Below, one piece after another: positions 28,001 through 39,864 of a DNA stretch of 64,000 nucleotides (position 1 is the stretch's first letter; each line of letters starts with the position of its first letter). Below the pieces are notes generated by a model. The model had not been told where the DNA came from, did no database searches, and worked only from the letters and a program-made list of their open reading frames with translations. The stretch is from contig MU400515.1 in the NCBI GenBank assembly GCA_022578965.1, positions 248,001 through 312,000 of the forward strand. Direction: 5' to 3'. Both the position numbers and the translations under genes were made by a program. Source of the DNA: Xylaria sp. FL1777. Its lineage: Eukaryota > Ascomycota > Sordariomycetes > Xylariales > Xylariaceae.

Positions 28001-30633
28001 CAACGTCAATTCCCACGGAAGATGATTCCGCCTTTGGACTCCGAGCGGACAATGGCAAAGTTGTCATGTACTTCCAGAGTACTAAGAAGAATGAGATTCT
28101 CCAATCCATTCGAAGTGCCAAGGCAAAGTACGGAAAGGATGTCAGGAGTGTGAAGTCATTCGATAGGCTCGTCCGTCCACAGGACATACCGGGAACACTC
28201 TTAAATCTAGCACTAATGAACCTTGCAGCACCCGATCAGGCTCTCAGAATCGCGTCCTATAACCTTCTGGGTGCTCTGTGTCAAGCTTTCAAATTTAAAG
28301 CAGCATCGAAGTTTACGCGCATTAATGGTAAGCAATGATTGCGACCATTATCAAATCATTCGTCCAAGGCTACTGACACTCATCTAAGACGTACACATAC
28401 CGATGGACCCTAATCAGTTCATTATCAATATGAGCAAGACCCTGGCCCTGGAAGAGCCACAATTAACGGCCGATTTTCTGAACGAATTCTTTGTTGGCTG
28501 GGAAAACTTCTCCGATGAACAAAAACCATTAAGCCTTGCATACATGGCGCCCTGGCTACCAGGCTTGCGGACATCGCTTCTTAACGATGAAAGTGATAGT
28601 GAAAGGGGCAGAGACAAGATAGCTACTATCTTCCAAAAGCTCATAGATACAGCAGCGGTAGACCCTTCTCTTTCCCTAATGCTTGAGCACACGGTGTTAC
28701 CTGCGATTTATAAAGACGAGGTCCTCTTGGACATCTTTCTTGAGGAGATAATCAAGGCGGCTCTGGCGGCCGGCCCATATGATGATCACACAGAGGCTTT
28801 AACTTCGACGGTGGCAGCGATCGGCACCATAACACTTCGCGGGAAGGTAATTTCCCGCCTACGAAAAGCTTTGAATCGATCGGTTCTCCGACCCACGCGA
28901 CACCTTCCTCAGAATGCAGTCTGGGACGAAATCTGTATTCTGCTACAATTTTGTCTCGCATTATCATTCGACTGTGGTGTCCAGTCCCAGCTCTATATGC
29001 CGGAAATATTTCACATCGTCACGATGCTTGCAAATACGGGCCCAGCCGATGTCCGCTCGTCTGTCCAGCGGTTGTTGATTAATTCTCTTCACGCAGCGTG
29101 TACCTCTTTCAAACTAGACGATCACAAGTCATCCAAGTTACGTGGCATTCTTGAGTTGGTTTCAGACCCTAAGAATGAAATATTTTCTATTCCTTCAGAC
29201 TTGATACGGGATGGAACTTCCGTTGCCACAATTCATGATGGCTCCCAAGCACTCGCAGCCACGGAGCAGCTTGCTATCTTACTATTTGATACATGCACTA
29301 TCGCTGCGCCTTCCGTTGATCTAGCAAATTCGTGGCGATCCAGGTGGATGAGCCTAATTGCTAGTACCGCGTTCCAGAACAACCCTGCAATTCAACCACG
29401 AGCTTTCACTGTGATGGGCTGTTTGGCACGGGAAGAAGTCGACGATGATTTACTTTACCAAGTCCTTGTAGCCCTTCGCCATAGCATAACTCGCTTTGGT
29501 GAGGATGGTTCTACCGACATGCTTATTGCCGTAGTAACATCCCTATCCAAGATGATAACCACACTAACTTCGGCATCTCGATACGGACTGCAACTTTTCT
29601 GGCTTTCCATGGCCCTGATTCGGCTTATGCCGACAGCCCGTCTCTTTAACTGCGCAACGCAGTTATTAGAGGCAGTATTAACAAACATTGGCATCTCGAG
29701 CGAGCTAAGGAGTGAGAAAACGGCATCATTTCTCCTACAAGGCCGTGGCACGCTGGAAGAGGCCACTCTCCCGCTAGACGACGTTTACGGCGTCCATTTT
29801 ACACCAGACAATTTCCACCTTGCTGTCGGTGCTTGTTTAGTGCGCGGCCTTACTGATCCCATCACAAAGCCATCTACGCTACGAGTTGTATCGACGTTCC
29901 TAGAGTTGACGACGAGTTCCGTAACGACTAAAACACGCAACATGCCCAATTTCTTCTACCAGTCTCCATACATGGCCCTGTTAAAATCTAGAGTCATAAG
30001 CTCAGAAAGGATTAAAGAGTGCCTCTGGTCTGCTGGCTTCAACCCAGCTAGTGTTGCTAATCTCCCACTTGATGACGATATACATCATACAGCTCATATC
30101 ACAGATAAAGACCTCATTCTTCATATTGCTATTCAGCTCGTAGATTTCCGAAATCTAGAGGATGATATCCAAGCACATATCATGACGTGGCTAAATGATC
30201 TAGCAGCAGAGAGACCAGCGGTTATCCTCCCGTTGTAAGTATTGACTGCGCTTTAACTTATGCCATCAGGGAACCTTGGCTAACAGTTCGATACTAGGTG
30301 TCCAACCATTACATCACTTCTTGGCGAGACCCTTCTTAACGCACAAAAACCAGCAGCGGTAAAAGCCGCGCATGGATTACTTCGGATAGTAACCTCTAAC
30401 CCCAAGTTCGCGGCTGCCAAGGAGAGCCATGACACCCTTGCCGATATTCTAGAGGATATGGGATTTGAAGGACTGTGGCGTTCCAATTCTTTCACGCAGT
30501 CTCAAGAATTCGACAAGCAACTCATAGGGCTCACGGAGAAGCTGATTGAAGTAAGTGTCTAATGGCCTTTTCCAAAGGGGGTTGTTATATCTCTGGGCAG
30601 AAACTAATTTTTACGTAGCTTATTATTATGTGA
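22054..30633 (+). CDS. IRA1: Neurofibromin/Ira-type Ras GTPase-activating protein
   Basis: About 15 exons encode ~2588 residues. Exons: 22054-~22187, ~22243-23728, 23783-24132, 24189-24303, 24357-25877, 25933-26092, 26146-26435, 26483-26770, 26818-27192, 27243-27326, 27433-27605, 27651-28327, 28389-30234, 30298-30550 and 30619-30633. The start MNSDAGLVGSLVERLTTR looks like the family N-terminus; the first intron is uncertain. The RasGAP domain spans about residues 1240-1450, with an arginine finger candidate in ILRRNCVATK (~1263) and the FLRFFCPAIVAPES block (~1374). Residues ~1570-1830 fit the neurofibromin Sec14-PH module. The rest is helical repeat. The family turns off Ras, limiting cAMP/PKA signalling. 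The last exon carries four codons plus the stop. Confidence 0.94.
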
Positions 30634-31199
30634 AAGTCAACAAGGAACCCCAACTAAGAACGTTAGAGGCGTTTTGGGCCTATCAGACAAGGTTTTCCAT
30701 ATCGAGCAAGTCTGGAGGGATTTAATTGACTGACGACGTTGGATTTCGAGGAATATACTTAGTAGATGAATGGAGTGCCTCTCGAAAAAGGCAAGACAGA
30801 AGGAGAGATACGAGGAATGATAAGAACAACTCCATATTCCCGATTTGTGACTGGCCCATTGCAGCAGATAGGCGCCAAGATGCGTATCGCAATCGAGTTT
30901 AACGATAGCATACGTACATTAGGAAGAAAAACAAGAATATTGCCAATTATATATAATATGGGTGAGAGTGATTCAAATCGATCCCATAAGCTTTTAGCCA
31001 ATGATACCTCACGATGTTCATATGTCATCCGATAGTATGGAGGTTGTTGCTAACTATAACTAAGTGTCCTTGTTAGGTCATTCAGGCGACATTACGCCTG
31101 AAAATCTCGAAAATAGTAATCGTTAACTTTTCACTGAACGCTGCAAGACAAAAGACAGCGCATATATATTCTAGAATGGAGAAATACCTGGAATTAGTT
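30634..31199. other. Intergenic between convergent genes
   Basis: About 570 bp expected to contain both 3' UTRs; nothing else recognised. Confidence 0.5.
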
Positions 31200-32165
31200 T
31201 TAACCGGAGGTGAAATTAACCAAAATACTCTCCCAGCCTACATCCTCACAGATGAATTTAGCAATGTCATCGATCTCATCAGGTATCTTATACCAATGCC
31301 CCAAACCACCATATAATTTCCATTCAACACTGTATCCAGCGGCACGCATAGTCCTAGCAGCCGCCTCGCCAAGTTCATACGGTTTCTTCTCATCCGCGTC
31401 CCCATGGCCCAAGAAAATCGGGGTCAAAGCCGCCGTCTGGTCTAGGGTGGCGTCCGGGAGCGCGTCGAGACAGAGGAGATCTCTCTCGAAATGAAAAGCC
31501 CTAAGCGCCGGCTCCTGCAGTGGTCTATTCTTATCATCGGGCCTCTCAAACAGATCATCTTCATCCGACGCCGCGAACACATCGTCTCCGTCTCCGCCTC
31601 CGCCCCATCCATCGCCCCCCGGCTCCTCTATCTCGCGCTCGACATCTTCCCGGAAAGGCAGATACCCGCACATGCCCACGTATCCGCCGAGCGGGTACTC
31701 CAGACTAAGCAGCACGGAAAGAGACGTCGCGCACCCCTGGCTGATGCCGCCGAGGATTATGTTCCCCGGCGCCACCTGCGCAGCCTCGCGGCAGAGCAGC
31801 GCGCGGATCGCCCCCGCCGACTCCGCTAGTCCCTCCAGCTGCGTCTCCTTCCGGTACGAAGGGTCCGCGAGCCGCGCGATGTCGAACCATTGCATCAGCT
31901 TCGTGCGCCCGAAGGCGCTGGACCGCCGCCGCTTCGCTGTCGGGAAGACGAAGCGCGCCCCCGGGAGCAGCTCCGCTAGGCTTGTCCCCGCTGACGTCCT
32001 CCCGGTCGCGAGGAGCTCTTGGCCGAATTTCGCGCCGTTCGAGCCCAGGCCGTGCAGCAGGATTATCGTGTGCGTGTGCTTTGTTGTCGGCTCTACGATG
32101 TACGTAGTAGTCTCTTGGCCGCCGGGTGGCTCTGACGCTGGGGTTGTTGTGTCTTTGTCTTCCAT
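31200..32165 (-). CDS. Acyl-protein thioesterase/carboxylesterase-like serine hydrolase
   Basis: A single exon of 321 residues with the alpha/beta-hydrolase layout of the acyl-protein thioesterase (APT1/lysophospholipase) family. The oxyanion region reads IILLHGLGSNG (about residues 34-44). The nucleophile elbow is GISQGCA with Ser142. The acid is in GHGDADE (Asp258 is the likely residue), and the His is in GGLGHWYKIPDE (His290). These enzymes remove palmitate from cysteines of signalling proteins or hydrolyse lysolipids. It is longer than APT1 (~230 aa): an N-terminal extension of ~25 residues and a Gly/Asp/Glu-rich insert at about residues 180-215 account for most of this. The insert region is GC-rich and sits in a predicted lid. 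Substrate is not deducible. Confidence 0.85.
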   Translation of the reverse strand: MEDKDTTTPASEPPGGQETTTYIVEPTTKHTHTIILLHGLGSNGAKFGQELLATGRTSAGTSLAELLPGARFVFPTAKRRRSSAFGRTKLMQWFDIARLADPSYRKETQLEGLAESAGAIRALLCREAAQVAPGNIILGGISQGCATSLSVLLSLEYPLGGYVGMCGYLPFREDVEREIEEPGGDGWGGGGDGDDVFAASDEDDLFERPDDKNRPLQEPALRAFHFERDLLCLDALPDATLDQTAALTPIFLGHGDADEKKPYELGEAAARTMRAAGYSVEWKLYGGLGHWYKIPDEIDDIAKFICEDVGWESILVNFTSG

Positions 32166-33152
32166 GTTTTTGTGCGGCTGTTAGACAGTGCAGTGATGAT
32201 GATGCTCGGCTTGGAAGGATGTCTTCTTGGTAGTTCCTGGGAAGTTATTGAAGTCTTGTATAGGGCTGTGCCTGTTAATGCGTGTTGGTTTGGTGGTTGT
32301 TCTTTACTCCACAAGCTGGCTGTACCGAAACCAATTGGGATCGTGCTTTGAATGATCGTAATGCCGGGATTAGCTGGCTGCGTTGAGGCTTCGCCTTGGC
32401 GCTTGTTGTTGTTTCTGCTTATGTATACTGAGGAGCTAACACAGAATGCATACCTATTGTGAAACCTTCCTAGCCGAGCCGGCCTTAAGCCATAGACATA
32501 CAAAAACAATGCTATGCTCTAATCTTATATACGCCAAGGTTAACCATACCGATACATCAAGGACAAGCCGCAGGTAGCTCTTCATTTTCCTCTTAATATT
32601 CTTAAACGATTTGATGAAAGAGAAATTGCTGTAGCAAGGTCTTGGGATGTGAGGACAAAGTTATGAAATCGTGGAGACATAACTAACTAGAGTACTACTG
32701 GCTTGATACGGGAAGAAGGAGTCGAATTGTGTGTCCAAGGAGACGTCTTCTTCGCAAAGCAAAGACACAGCGAGGGGTGGGTTATCGCAGAATGTTCCTA
32801 ATGAGTTTACTCTAGCAATCTCAATTGCGAAATATCATAAACGACAATCTAGACTAGTAGTAGGCCTCCAAAAAATAAAAAAAATCCAAAAAATAAAAAT
32901 AAACGCCAACGCAGTCTGAATCTAAGTTTATCATCTACCTCCCCAGCTGTCCTCAGAACCAATAGTTTAGCAATTTCCCGGCAGACCTTCAGATGATTAG
33001 AATCCAACAGAAGATAACGTAAGCTCATAGGGGGAAATGGGACGACAAAACCAACTGTTCAAAACAGCTAGAGCCACAGTCTCCCCCTTGTCCCCGTGCC
33101 CTCGCTCCTAGATGTTAAAAAAAAAAAAAAGTCATCAGAGACAGACCAGCTC
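32166..33152. other. Intergenic, promoter of the hydrolase gene
   Basis: About 990 bp. It includes A-rich stretches near 32870-32900 and an A tract at about 33117-33130, close to the 3' end of the next minus-strand gene. No gene seen. Confidence 0.5.
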
Positions 33153-34207
33153 TCAGAGTTCGCCAAGTGCCCGCCGGATGATCCGATCGAGGTACTGGCC
33201 TGGCATATCATTAGATGGATCGGTCCAGTGCGTGTAGTTCGAGTAAGTGGACCAGGGCTGGAGGACTTCAGAGGGGTTCTCCAGGATCCTGCCGGTATGA
33301 ATGAACGAGGAGCCGGCGAGATACGGGGCGAAGATGTGCTCGTAGGGTCCGGTCTCGAGGTTCAGGACCGCCGTCCGGTTATACAGGGTGGCGATGGTCT
33401 CGATGAGCCTTCTGAAGGAAGGGAGGCAGACGTTCAGGAAAGGCTGCTCTAGGGAGACGAGGAAATAGGGGACATCTGAGAGGTGAGCGGGCGGAGTCTT
33501 AGTCTATCTGTCACGAAACTCGTGGAATGGGATATCGTTGGTAGGTAGACAGACACTTACTGAGAATGGGTTGGGAATGGTTGTCGTCCTCCCCGAGCGT
33601 CTCCGCTAGCTTGCCCAAGTAGTCAGATGGGAAAATCCAGCCGATTTCGGCTCTCGTGGCCTCCTGTCTCTCATTCTGGGACCAGGGGTCGTCGAACTCG
33701 GACGACACGATGTTGATCGCCACTGCGATATTTGTCATAGTTAACGGTCCGCGAGTATTTCGGGGGTGGGGCAGATGAAGCAAGCAAGCACCCGTGGAAT
33801 AAGTCGATGAGTCTATGTAACAAGGCCTGATATCCAAGATATCCAAGAAAATGACAGGAATAGGGGGGGAAATGTGGCACCGAATGTGACTTACTGACTC
33901 CCTGGATTCTATTATTATATTCGATCTTGAATACGATCCCAGTCATCCTCCCGGGGACGCAGCAATCCATGATCGCCTTGATCGAAGCCTTGTATCTCTC
34001 TGTCATGAGCGCCCTCATGTGTTCCGGAGCGACTATTATCTCGGGGCAAACGAACTGCTTCATGGCCCAGGCGTAGTCGGTGCAGAAATCAGCGACATCG
34101 TTGAGGTCGTTGGGAGTGGCCACGCTCAGGCGGATACGGTGGTCGTCGTAGTGTGCTATGGTCGTGGGCCTCTGGCAAAATGGCCATGGGAAGGCTGGTT
34201 GTGCCAT
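33153..34207 (-). CDS. Unrecognised 265-residue protein, possibly GNAT-like
   Basis: Three minus-strand exons, 34207-33895, 33722-33561 and 33475-33153, join in frame through consensus introns (gtaagt donors, cag acceptors) to give 265 residues. I do not recognise a named family. The protein opens MAQPAFPWPFCQRPTT and has no signal peptide or membrane segment. The stretch HRIRLSVATPNDLNDVADFC, a later beta-strand-like RIQGVMAINIVSS, then AEIGWIFPSDYLGKL and a C-terminal GSSFIHTGRI block recall the order of strands in GNAT N-acetyltransferases, but no clear acetyl-CoA P-loop (R/QxxGxG/A) is visible. That parallel is inference only. Both introns are well formed, so a real gene is likely. It may be a lineage-restricted fungal protein. 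Confidence 0.7.
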
Positions 34208-35853
34208 ATCGATGCTGTTCTGTTCTGGAATCCTTTATCCCTTACTTCCGGATGTGCGTTTGTGATAGTCGTCAGGCTAAGTAGGAAGTTTGAGTTGAAG
34301 AGTATTTTCTCGCTCTGTTGCCTTGGAGGGAAGAGGGAAAGGTCGACGAAGCGGGCTCACCGTCCTGGCTGGCTGACGAAGGGACAAAATGGCCTGGGTG
34401 GTGACACAGCAAAACGACTCCTGATCGTTTCTATTGGCACGGAAATGGTCAACTACCAGTATGTGTTACGTCGTGAGGCCCTCTCTCTCTCTCTCACGGA
34501 GCGAGTAGGAATACAAGAACGAGAGTTCTGGTACCAGGAATTCTGGTTCTGTTCACCAGCTGATGTCGTGGCCGTGACACATGCCTAACCATCCATGGCG
34601 CTCGATATGGTCTGTCTGAAAAGGTTGAGTCCCGCCCAAATATCCGTGATACCGGATGGTTGCTCGAAACACCGAACACGTGAGCTCTTGGCCATGAGAC
34701 CATCCTCTGTGCTCGAGCAGACGTGCCACCAAGTCGTATCGCACGCTGTTGACACTTAAGGGGCGAAGTATACGTCGCTGTGGAAGACTAACAGATAGCC
34801 TACATAGGCTGGAAGCTTTTGTCATTCACCATAGCGTTTCTGAATCGTCCTATCTTGTCCGCGGATCGAACAAGCGAAGGAAGCAAGCCCTCGTCAACCT
34901 TACGACGACGAAATAGAGGTTGAGAAGAGAGTTGTAAACGGATCTATCGGCTGTGCTACAGCGATAGCTATCCATAACAGACACCATCCAAGTTCAGATC
35001 CGAGGCCCCCCTCACAATGATAGCACGTGTGGGCTACTCTGGTGTCGGCCCGTCCTCCGGGCGAAAAAAGGTCGCACGTAAACGATAGGATACTCGTTCG
35101 TTGGAGTTACGCCCGGCCGCGTTATCATCGGTGTGACAAGAGTACGTCCAACATTCTGGAAGGACCCCGGCCATTCTACCTACCGCAGCAAGGGATAAAC
35201 CCAACGCACAACTCATTTCATTTCTGAAAGAATCGACGCTCTTTACTAGTGTTAGGGAACAAGTCCTTTAGATCCAAATCGTATAGCCGACGGTATTATA
35301 CCGGTAGCTGTGACTGGCTTTCTGTGGCTCACATGGCAGAGCAACCGTGTCGATTTCGGAGAAAAGATACGAGAGTGGTGTGTTACTTGAGATAAGTAAG
35401 TCTATTTAGTGAAACCTATCCTTTGCGTGTATTAGTCTTAAGATTCTAAGTATAAGACTGTAGAATTCCATGCACGGCTCATGCACCAAGAGACATCATC
35501 GTAGAGAGAAAATTGTGGTACGTGGTTTCGAACTCCGATTTAATTTAGCTACCGATTAAGTAGCCACTATATATCGCAAATGGGTATGAGGGTATAATTT
35601 TCAAATGAAAGAGAGAGGAAAAAACATCGACTCATCAACCTACATGTCAGATCAAGGGCAGAACATGTCCTGTAAAAAAATAAGAGATGTTGTACTCTGC
35701 TTTCAGAGACGATCTCCCTTCTTCAGAAGCAAGTCTTACGTCATATTTACCACCAGTGTATCATCAATCCATGTTACTCATCTTAAACATATACCATGTA
35801 CCCGAGGCGCACGAAACGAGTAGAGGGAGAGCCCTGTCTCAGTTTCCAACTGT
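34208..35853. other. Intergenic, no gene recognised
   Basis: About 1.65 kb. A (CT)n run of about eight units lies at 34480-34495. Open frames on the + strand near 34019-34588 are mostly antisense to the neighbouring gene. Nothing else supported. Confidence 0.5.
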
Positions 35854-38310
35854 CTACTTATCACCAGCACTCGAAATATCGACACCCGTAGCCGTGCCAA
35901 TAGCATCGCTATCATCTTTTTTATCGACAGAGGAGCTTCTAGCAGGCTCTGAGCGTACGGCGACGGGCGGGCTGTCGAAGCGGTAGAGCGGCTCGAGGGT
36001 AGCACTCCTCTGGAAGAGCACCCAGCGCTTGAACCACCAAGGCAGAGCCTTAGTGAACTGGTACTTGATGAAGAGCGTCGAGGGCACGGCAAAGACGTAG
36101 TCTAGCTCCTCTAGAGTGCGCTGCTTCGTCTCGGGCACCCACAGGAAGATTAGGACGAAACCCAAAACGTTGAAACCAGCATATAAGCCAAAGGCACCCT
36201 GCATTAAGCATTTACGTTAGTTTAAGTGTTTTTTTGTTTTTTTTTTTCACTCCATCAATTCCATGCTTAGTTCAACGGCTGGGAGAGGTTGAGACTTACG
36301 ACGACGGTAAGCGATTTCAAAATCTGAGGGAACGTAATTCCTAATACGGCGGCCCAAAACAGGTTCGTTGCCACTGCAAACGCCATGCCAACTTCACGGT
36401 GCGAGAGCGGGAAGACCTCGGCACTGTAAGCGAACGGGACAGGCCCTTCGCCAGGCGAGTAGAATGCTGCAAATATGTAGATAAACACGGCCACAAGGGC
36501 GACATGTGCAGTCGATTTCTCGGGGAGGAGATTGAAAAGACCAGCCGCTAGCAACGACCATGCCATGTTGGGGAACGTGAAAAGGAGCAGGGCGCGGCGG
36601 CCGAAGGTATCGATCGTCCAGAAGGCTGGGAACGCGAATATGAAATTGATGGCACCGAAACCGAAGGAGGCGAGAAGCGCCTGGTAGTCATTGGCTCCAG
36701 CGGCACGGAACACTGTCGAAGAATAGAAAGCAATGATGTTGATACCTAGAAACTCAAGTCAGACACTACATTTCAAAAACCCCATATCGGACTTTTAGGA
36801 TATTGTAACTAACCGCATAGCTGCTGCGCAATCATGACTACAAACGCGGCACCAGTCGCTCGTCGAAGGCGAGGGACCGTAAATATGTCGTAGAAGCGAG
36901 AAATGTACGTAGCTTTTCCGATAGCTAGAGACTCGATCTGGACCTGGGCGTGGATAGCGTAGAGGTCGCGAGCTGCCTGGATAGGATTATTGCGCAGCTT
37001 CAGTAGCGATGTCATAGCATCGGCATACCGACCCTTCTTGATGTACCAACGTGGACTTTCAGGGCAAAAGAGAATAAGACAGCATAAAGGTACGGCCGGA
37101 ATAAAAGCCGAGCCGATTTGCACTAAATGTCGAGCAGCTGTTAACACACGATCTATAAAGCTTCTGCAGAGCTACTCACGTCGCCAGGCGATCGGCCCAA
37201 CACGGCCAACAACCAGATTGGCAATTGTTCCGAGCCAGATACCAAACGCAGTCCACATCTGCCATGTCATCGTCAATGCTCCTCGAATGGATGCCGGACT
37301 GTTTTCGGCGGCGAAGATGGGTACAGTCGAGGCCTTGATACCCATACCAATACCGAGGAGCAATCTTGTAGCTAGGAGTTGCTGCCAATTTTGGGTAACG
37401 GCACCGCCAATCGGAGTAATCAGGCAGAAGATCGCTGAAATGAAGATGGTACCTGAATACATCAATATATGGAGTCATTGATACATTGTCTCGTCTTACG
37501 AACCTCGTCGGCCGAAGTAGTTGTTTAACGGGTCAGAGAACCAGCAACCCAATAAAGCTGAGCCAATATAAGGGGCCGAGTTGATCAGACCGACTAGGAA
37601 GGAATCGCGAGTCGATTCAGAGCCAATGCCGAACTGCTGGGGGAAAGTCAAGTTGGCGCCATTGCTGCCCTCCTGATCCCAACCTTGCACAGCCGCTCCG
37701 ATAGAACAAGTAATAATGGTAAGATACAGTGTTCTAGGAGCACTCCACTTATGAGTAATCTCACGCTTGAGAGCATAAATCTCGGCCTCGTCAAGAGCCT
37801 CGGAGCCCTGGATGTCTTCAAAGCAGGTCGGGTCCTGCGCAACGAGAGCCCCCTTTCGGATGAGTGGTATGTAGTTTTCTAAGCCATTCTCACGGGCGAA
37901 GTCCTCTGCGTCGGCAAGCAACTGTTCACGTGGGATACCGGCAAGAGGGTTTCGGATCCTGCCCATCGTGGTAAGTCTAAGTGAGTGAAGATGACTATCG
38001 ATTTACTGCTACGTACTTCGCGTCCAAGTTCTGGTTGATATCAATGTGGGCAATAGAGCCATGGCGGCCCTTCTCCGTATCGCCAACAGGCTCGGGACTG
38101 ATTCGAGAGGTTAGAAGTGATGTTTATTTTGTTTTGTTAGAGCCACGAGACTGTTCCATGTGTACTCACGCCTGAGTTACCGAGTCCTGTTGAGCAGTTG
38201 GGCTGTGAAGACTATGTCAGCTTAAGTTTCTCGTCCCATTCAATGCAACAGAATGGTATTCTTTCAATTGGAGAAGAGACTTACGTTGACACAACCTCCT
38301 TCTCCGACAT
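35854..38310 (-). CDS. MFS sugar porter (SP family)
   Basis: Eight minus-strand exons: 38310-38285, 38202-38170, 38097-38017, 37976-37504, 37452-37180, 37122-36814, 36745-36300 and 36198-35854, giving 661 residues. The first two exons are only 26 and 33 nt and encode a polar, Ser/Thr/Gln-rich cytosolic tail. Sugar-porter signatures are present in order: GRR after loop 2 (NNYFGRRG), PESPRWY near residue 316, [13 protein letters not shown] near 395-407, and [15 protein letters not shown] near 569 after the last membrane segment. Twelve hydrophobic segments fit. The polar N-terminal ~100 residues and the tail of ~90 are long for the family. The substrate (hexose, polyol or inositol) cannot be told from the sequence. 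The gene stands alone, with no sugar-catabolic neighbours. Confidence 0.9.
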
Positions 38311-39842
38311 GGTCACTTGTCTTATGTCGATTCTTGGGTGCAACGAGGTGTAAATGGAAATTGTATAATTAGAGTGGAAAGGCTTAACCTATCCCTACGA
38401 ATGGGGAAGAGAAAAAAGCGCCCTCCTTGCTCCAGTGGCAACAGACTCGAGCCAAGTGAATCGAGACAAAGAGGGTCAAGATCAAGACATGCGCCGAGAT
38501 GCTGCAGGGCTTTTATTATCATTATGGCAGCCAGTAGCCGAGTGGTGTAGGAGGCGTACTAGTATACATTCATACATGCGCATATGAGTATGTAGGACAA
38601 CTTCGACCCTACCTTCTACACTAAGTAGGTACACCATGTACTGCCAGGTACCTGCCCTGCGATGGCGGACACAGTACAGGCGGAAGTGCCCTAGACTGTC
38701 TTATTCCATGTCTACTGTATGGAGTACAGGGATACGAACACGGGTCTGTGGTAATTATTTTGGCGAATACCTAGACTTCTTTACCGAGTACTAGCTTCGA
38801 AAATGTCATATTCTGCCCTGTCGACTTACTCGTGACATAGTATAGTCGAGTAAGTCTAATATCAGAGCCATTCATCTCATACATTAGCATATGATTCTTT
38901 ATTGCTTGTAAGACTTCCCTTACATATACTACAGTATTTATCATGTACCTAGACTTCATGTGAGTAGGCAGCCAGCCTACCGAGGAGGGGATGATGCAGC
39001 CAAGGTAGCTTTTGTCTTGTCTCGTTCCATAGAGACGGGTTTGAAGTACCTACTTGCATGCTTAGCGTCAACCGCGCAATGCAACGAATAATAACAATCC
39101 TGGAATAGGAATAGCAATGTGATGGCTTATTGGCGAATTCATACCTATCCCTACATGTATGAGTATGAGTAGGAATCTGTAATGTAGAGAGGTCTCACAG
39201 TACATGCGGGTATCCAAGCTTCGAGCTGACAAAGCAGACGAAAGAAACACAGACGTGACAGTCTAAAAAATCTCTGCTGCTCAGGTGAATTACCGGTAGT
39301 CCCTTACCTAGGCTATACTGGATATACTGGCGGAGACATGTCCATACAGTACGATGTTATTCCTAATGTAGGTGTGTCTTTTGTCGAGATACTCTTGGCC
39401 CTTCAGCCCTGCAAGTCACGAGAGCTGAAAGTCCTTTCGTATTTCGGACAACAATAACATGTCTAGTTCAAATTGTACATTTAATCGTTACTTGTTCGTA
39501 ATGTAGCACTGATCAACCACGCCTGTTTCGCCTCAGCTACTACGCATGTACAGTACAGCTGTATGTAGGTAGCATGGCGTTCCTTGAAGAGCTGCCATCG
39601 TACATAAGCCGGCAGGTAGTGACTCCCTAACCGACCTAAGAGAATTCGTCCGTGCCACTAACCCACGTCCGGGGGAGGCTCTAGGAGATACAGTGGAGCG
39701 GGGTTACAGGGTTGGGGTGACAGGGGTGACATTCGAAGGATTGGATGGCAGGGTGACTTACATTTACCTCCACTCCACATTTGTACTGTACTGTACCTAC
39801 CACGCCCTAGTGTGCGTGCTAAGTACCTGGTTGTACTGGGCT

Positions 39843-39864
39843 ACCGGTACTCGACCGGTACTCA
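39843..39864. repeat. 11-bp tandem duplication (ACCGGTACTCG/A)
   Basis: Two head-to-tail copies differing only in the last base. Confidence 0.75.

Noticed and set aside
31672..32184. 170-codon + strand open frame
   Set aside because: Antisense shadow of the thioesterase-like gene, created by its GC-rich codons.
34019..34588. 189-codon + strand open frame
   Set aside because: Its first third is antisense to exon 1 of the orphan gene and the rest shows no splice signals or family features.
35515..35560. GGTTTCGAACTCC resembling a tRNA T-loop
   Set aside because: No matching acceptor stem, D arm or anticodon arm could be folded around it.
31200..38310. Hydrolase, orphan protein and sugar porter as a metabolic cluster
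   Set aside because: All three are on the minus strand but widely spaced, with no backbone biosynthetic enzyme or pathway regulator; a shared pathway cannot be supported.
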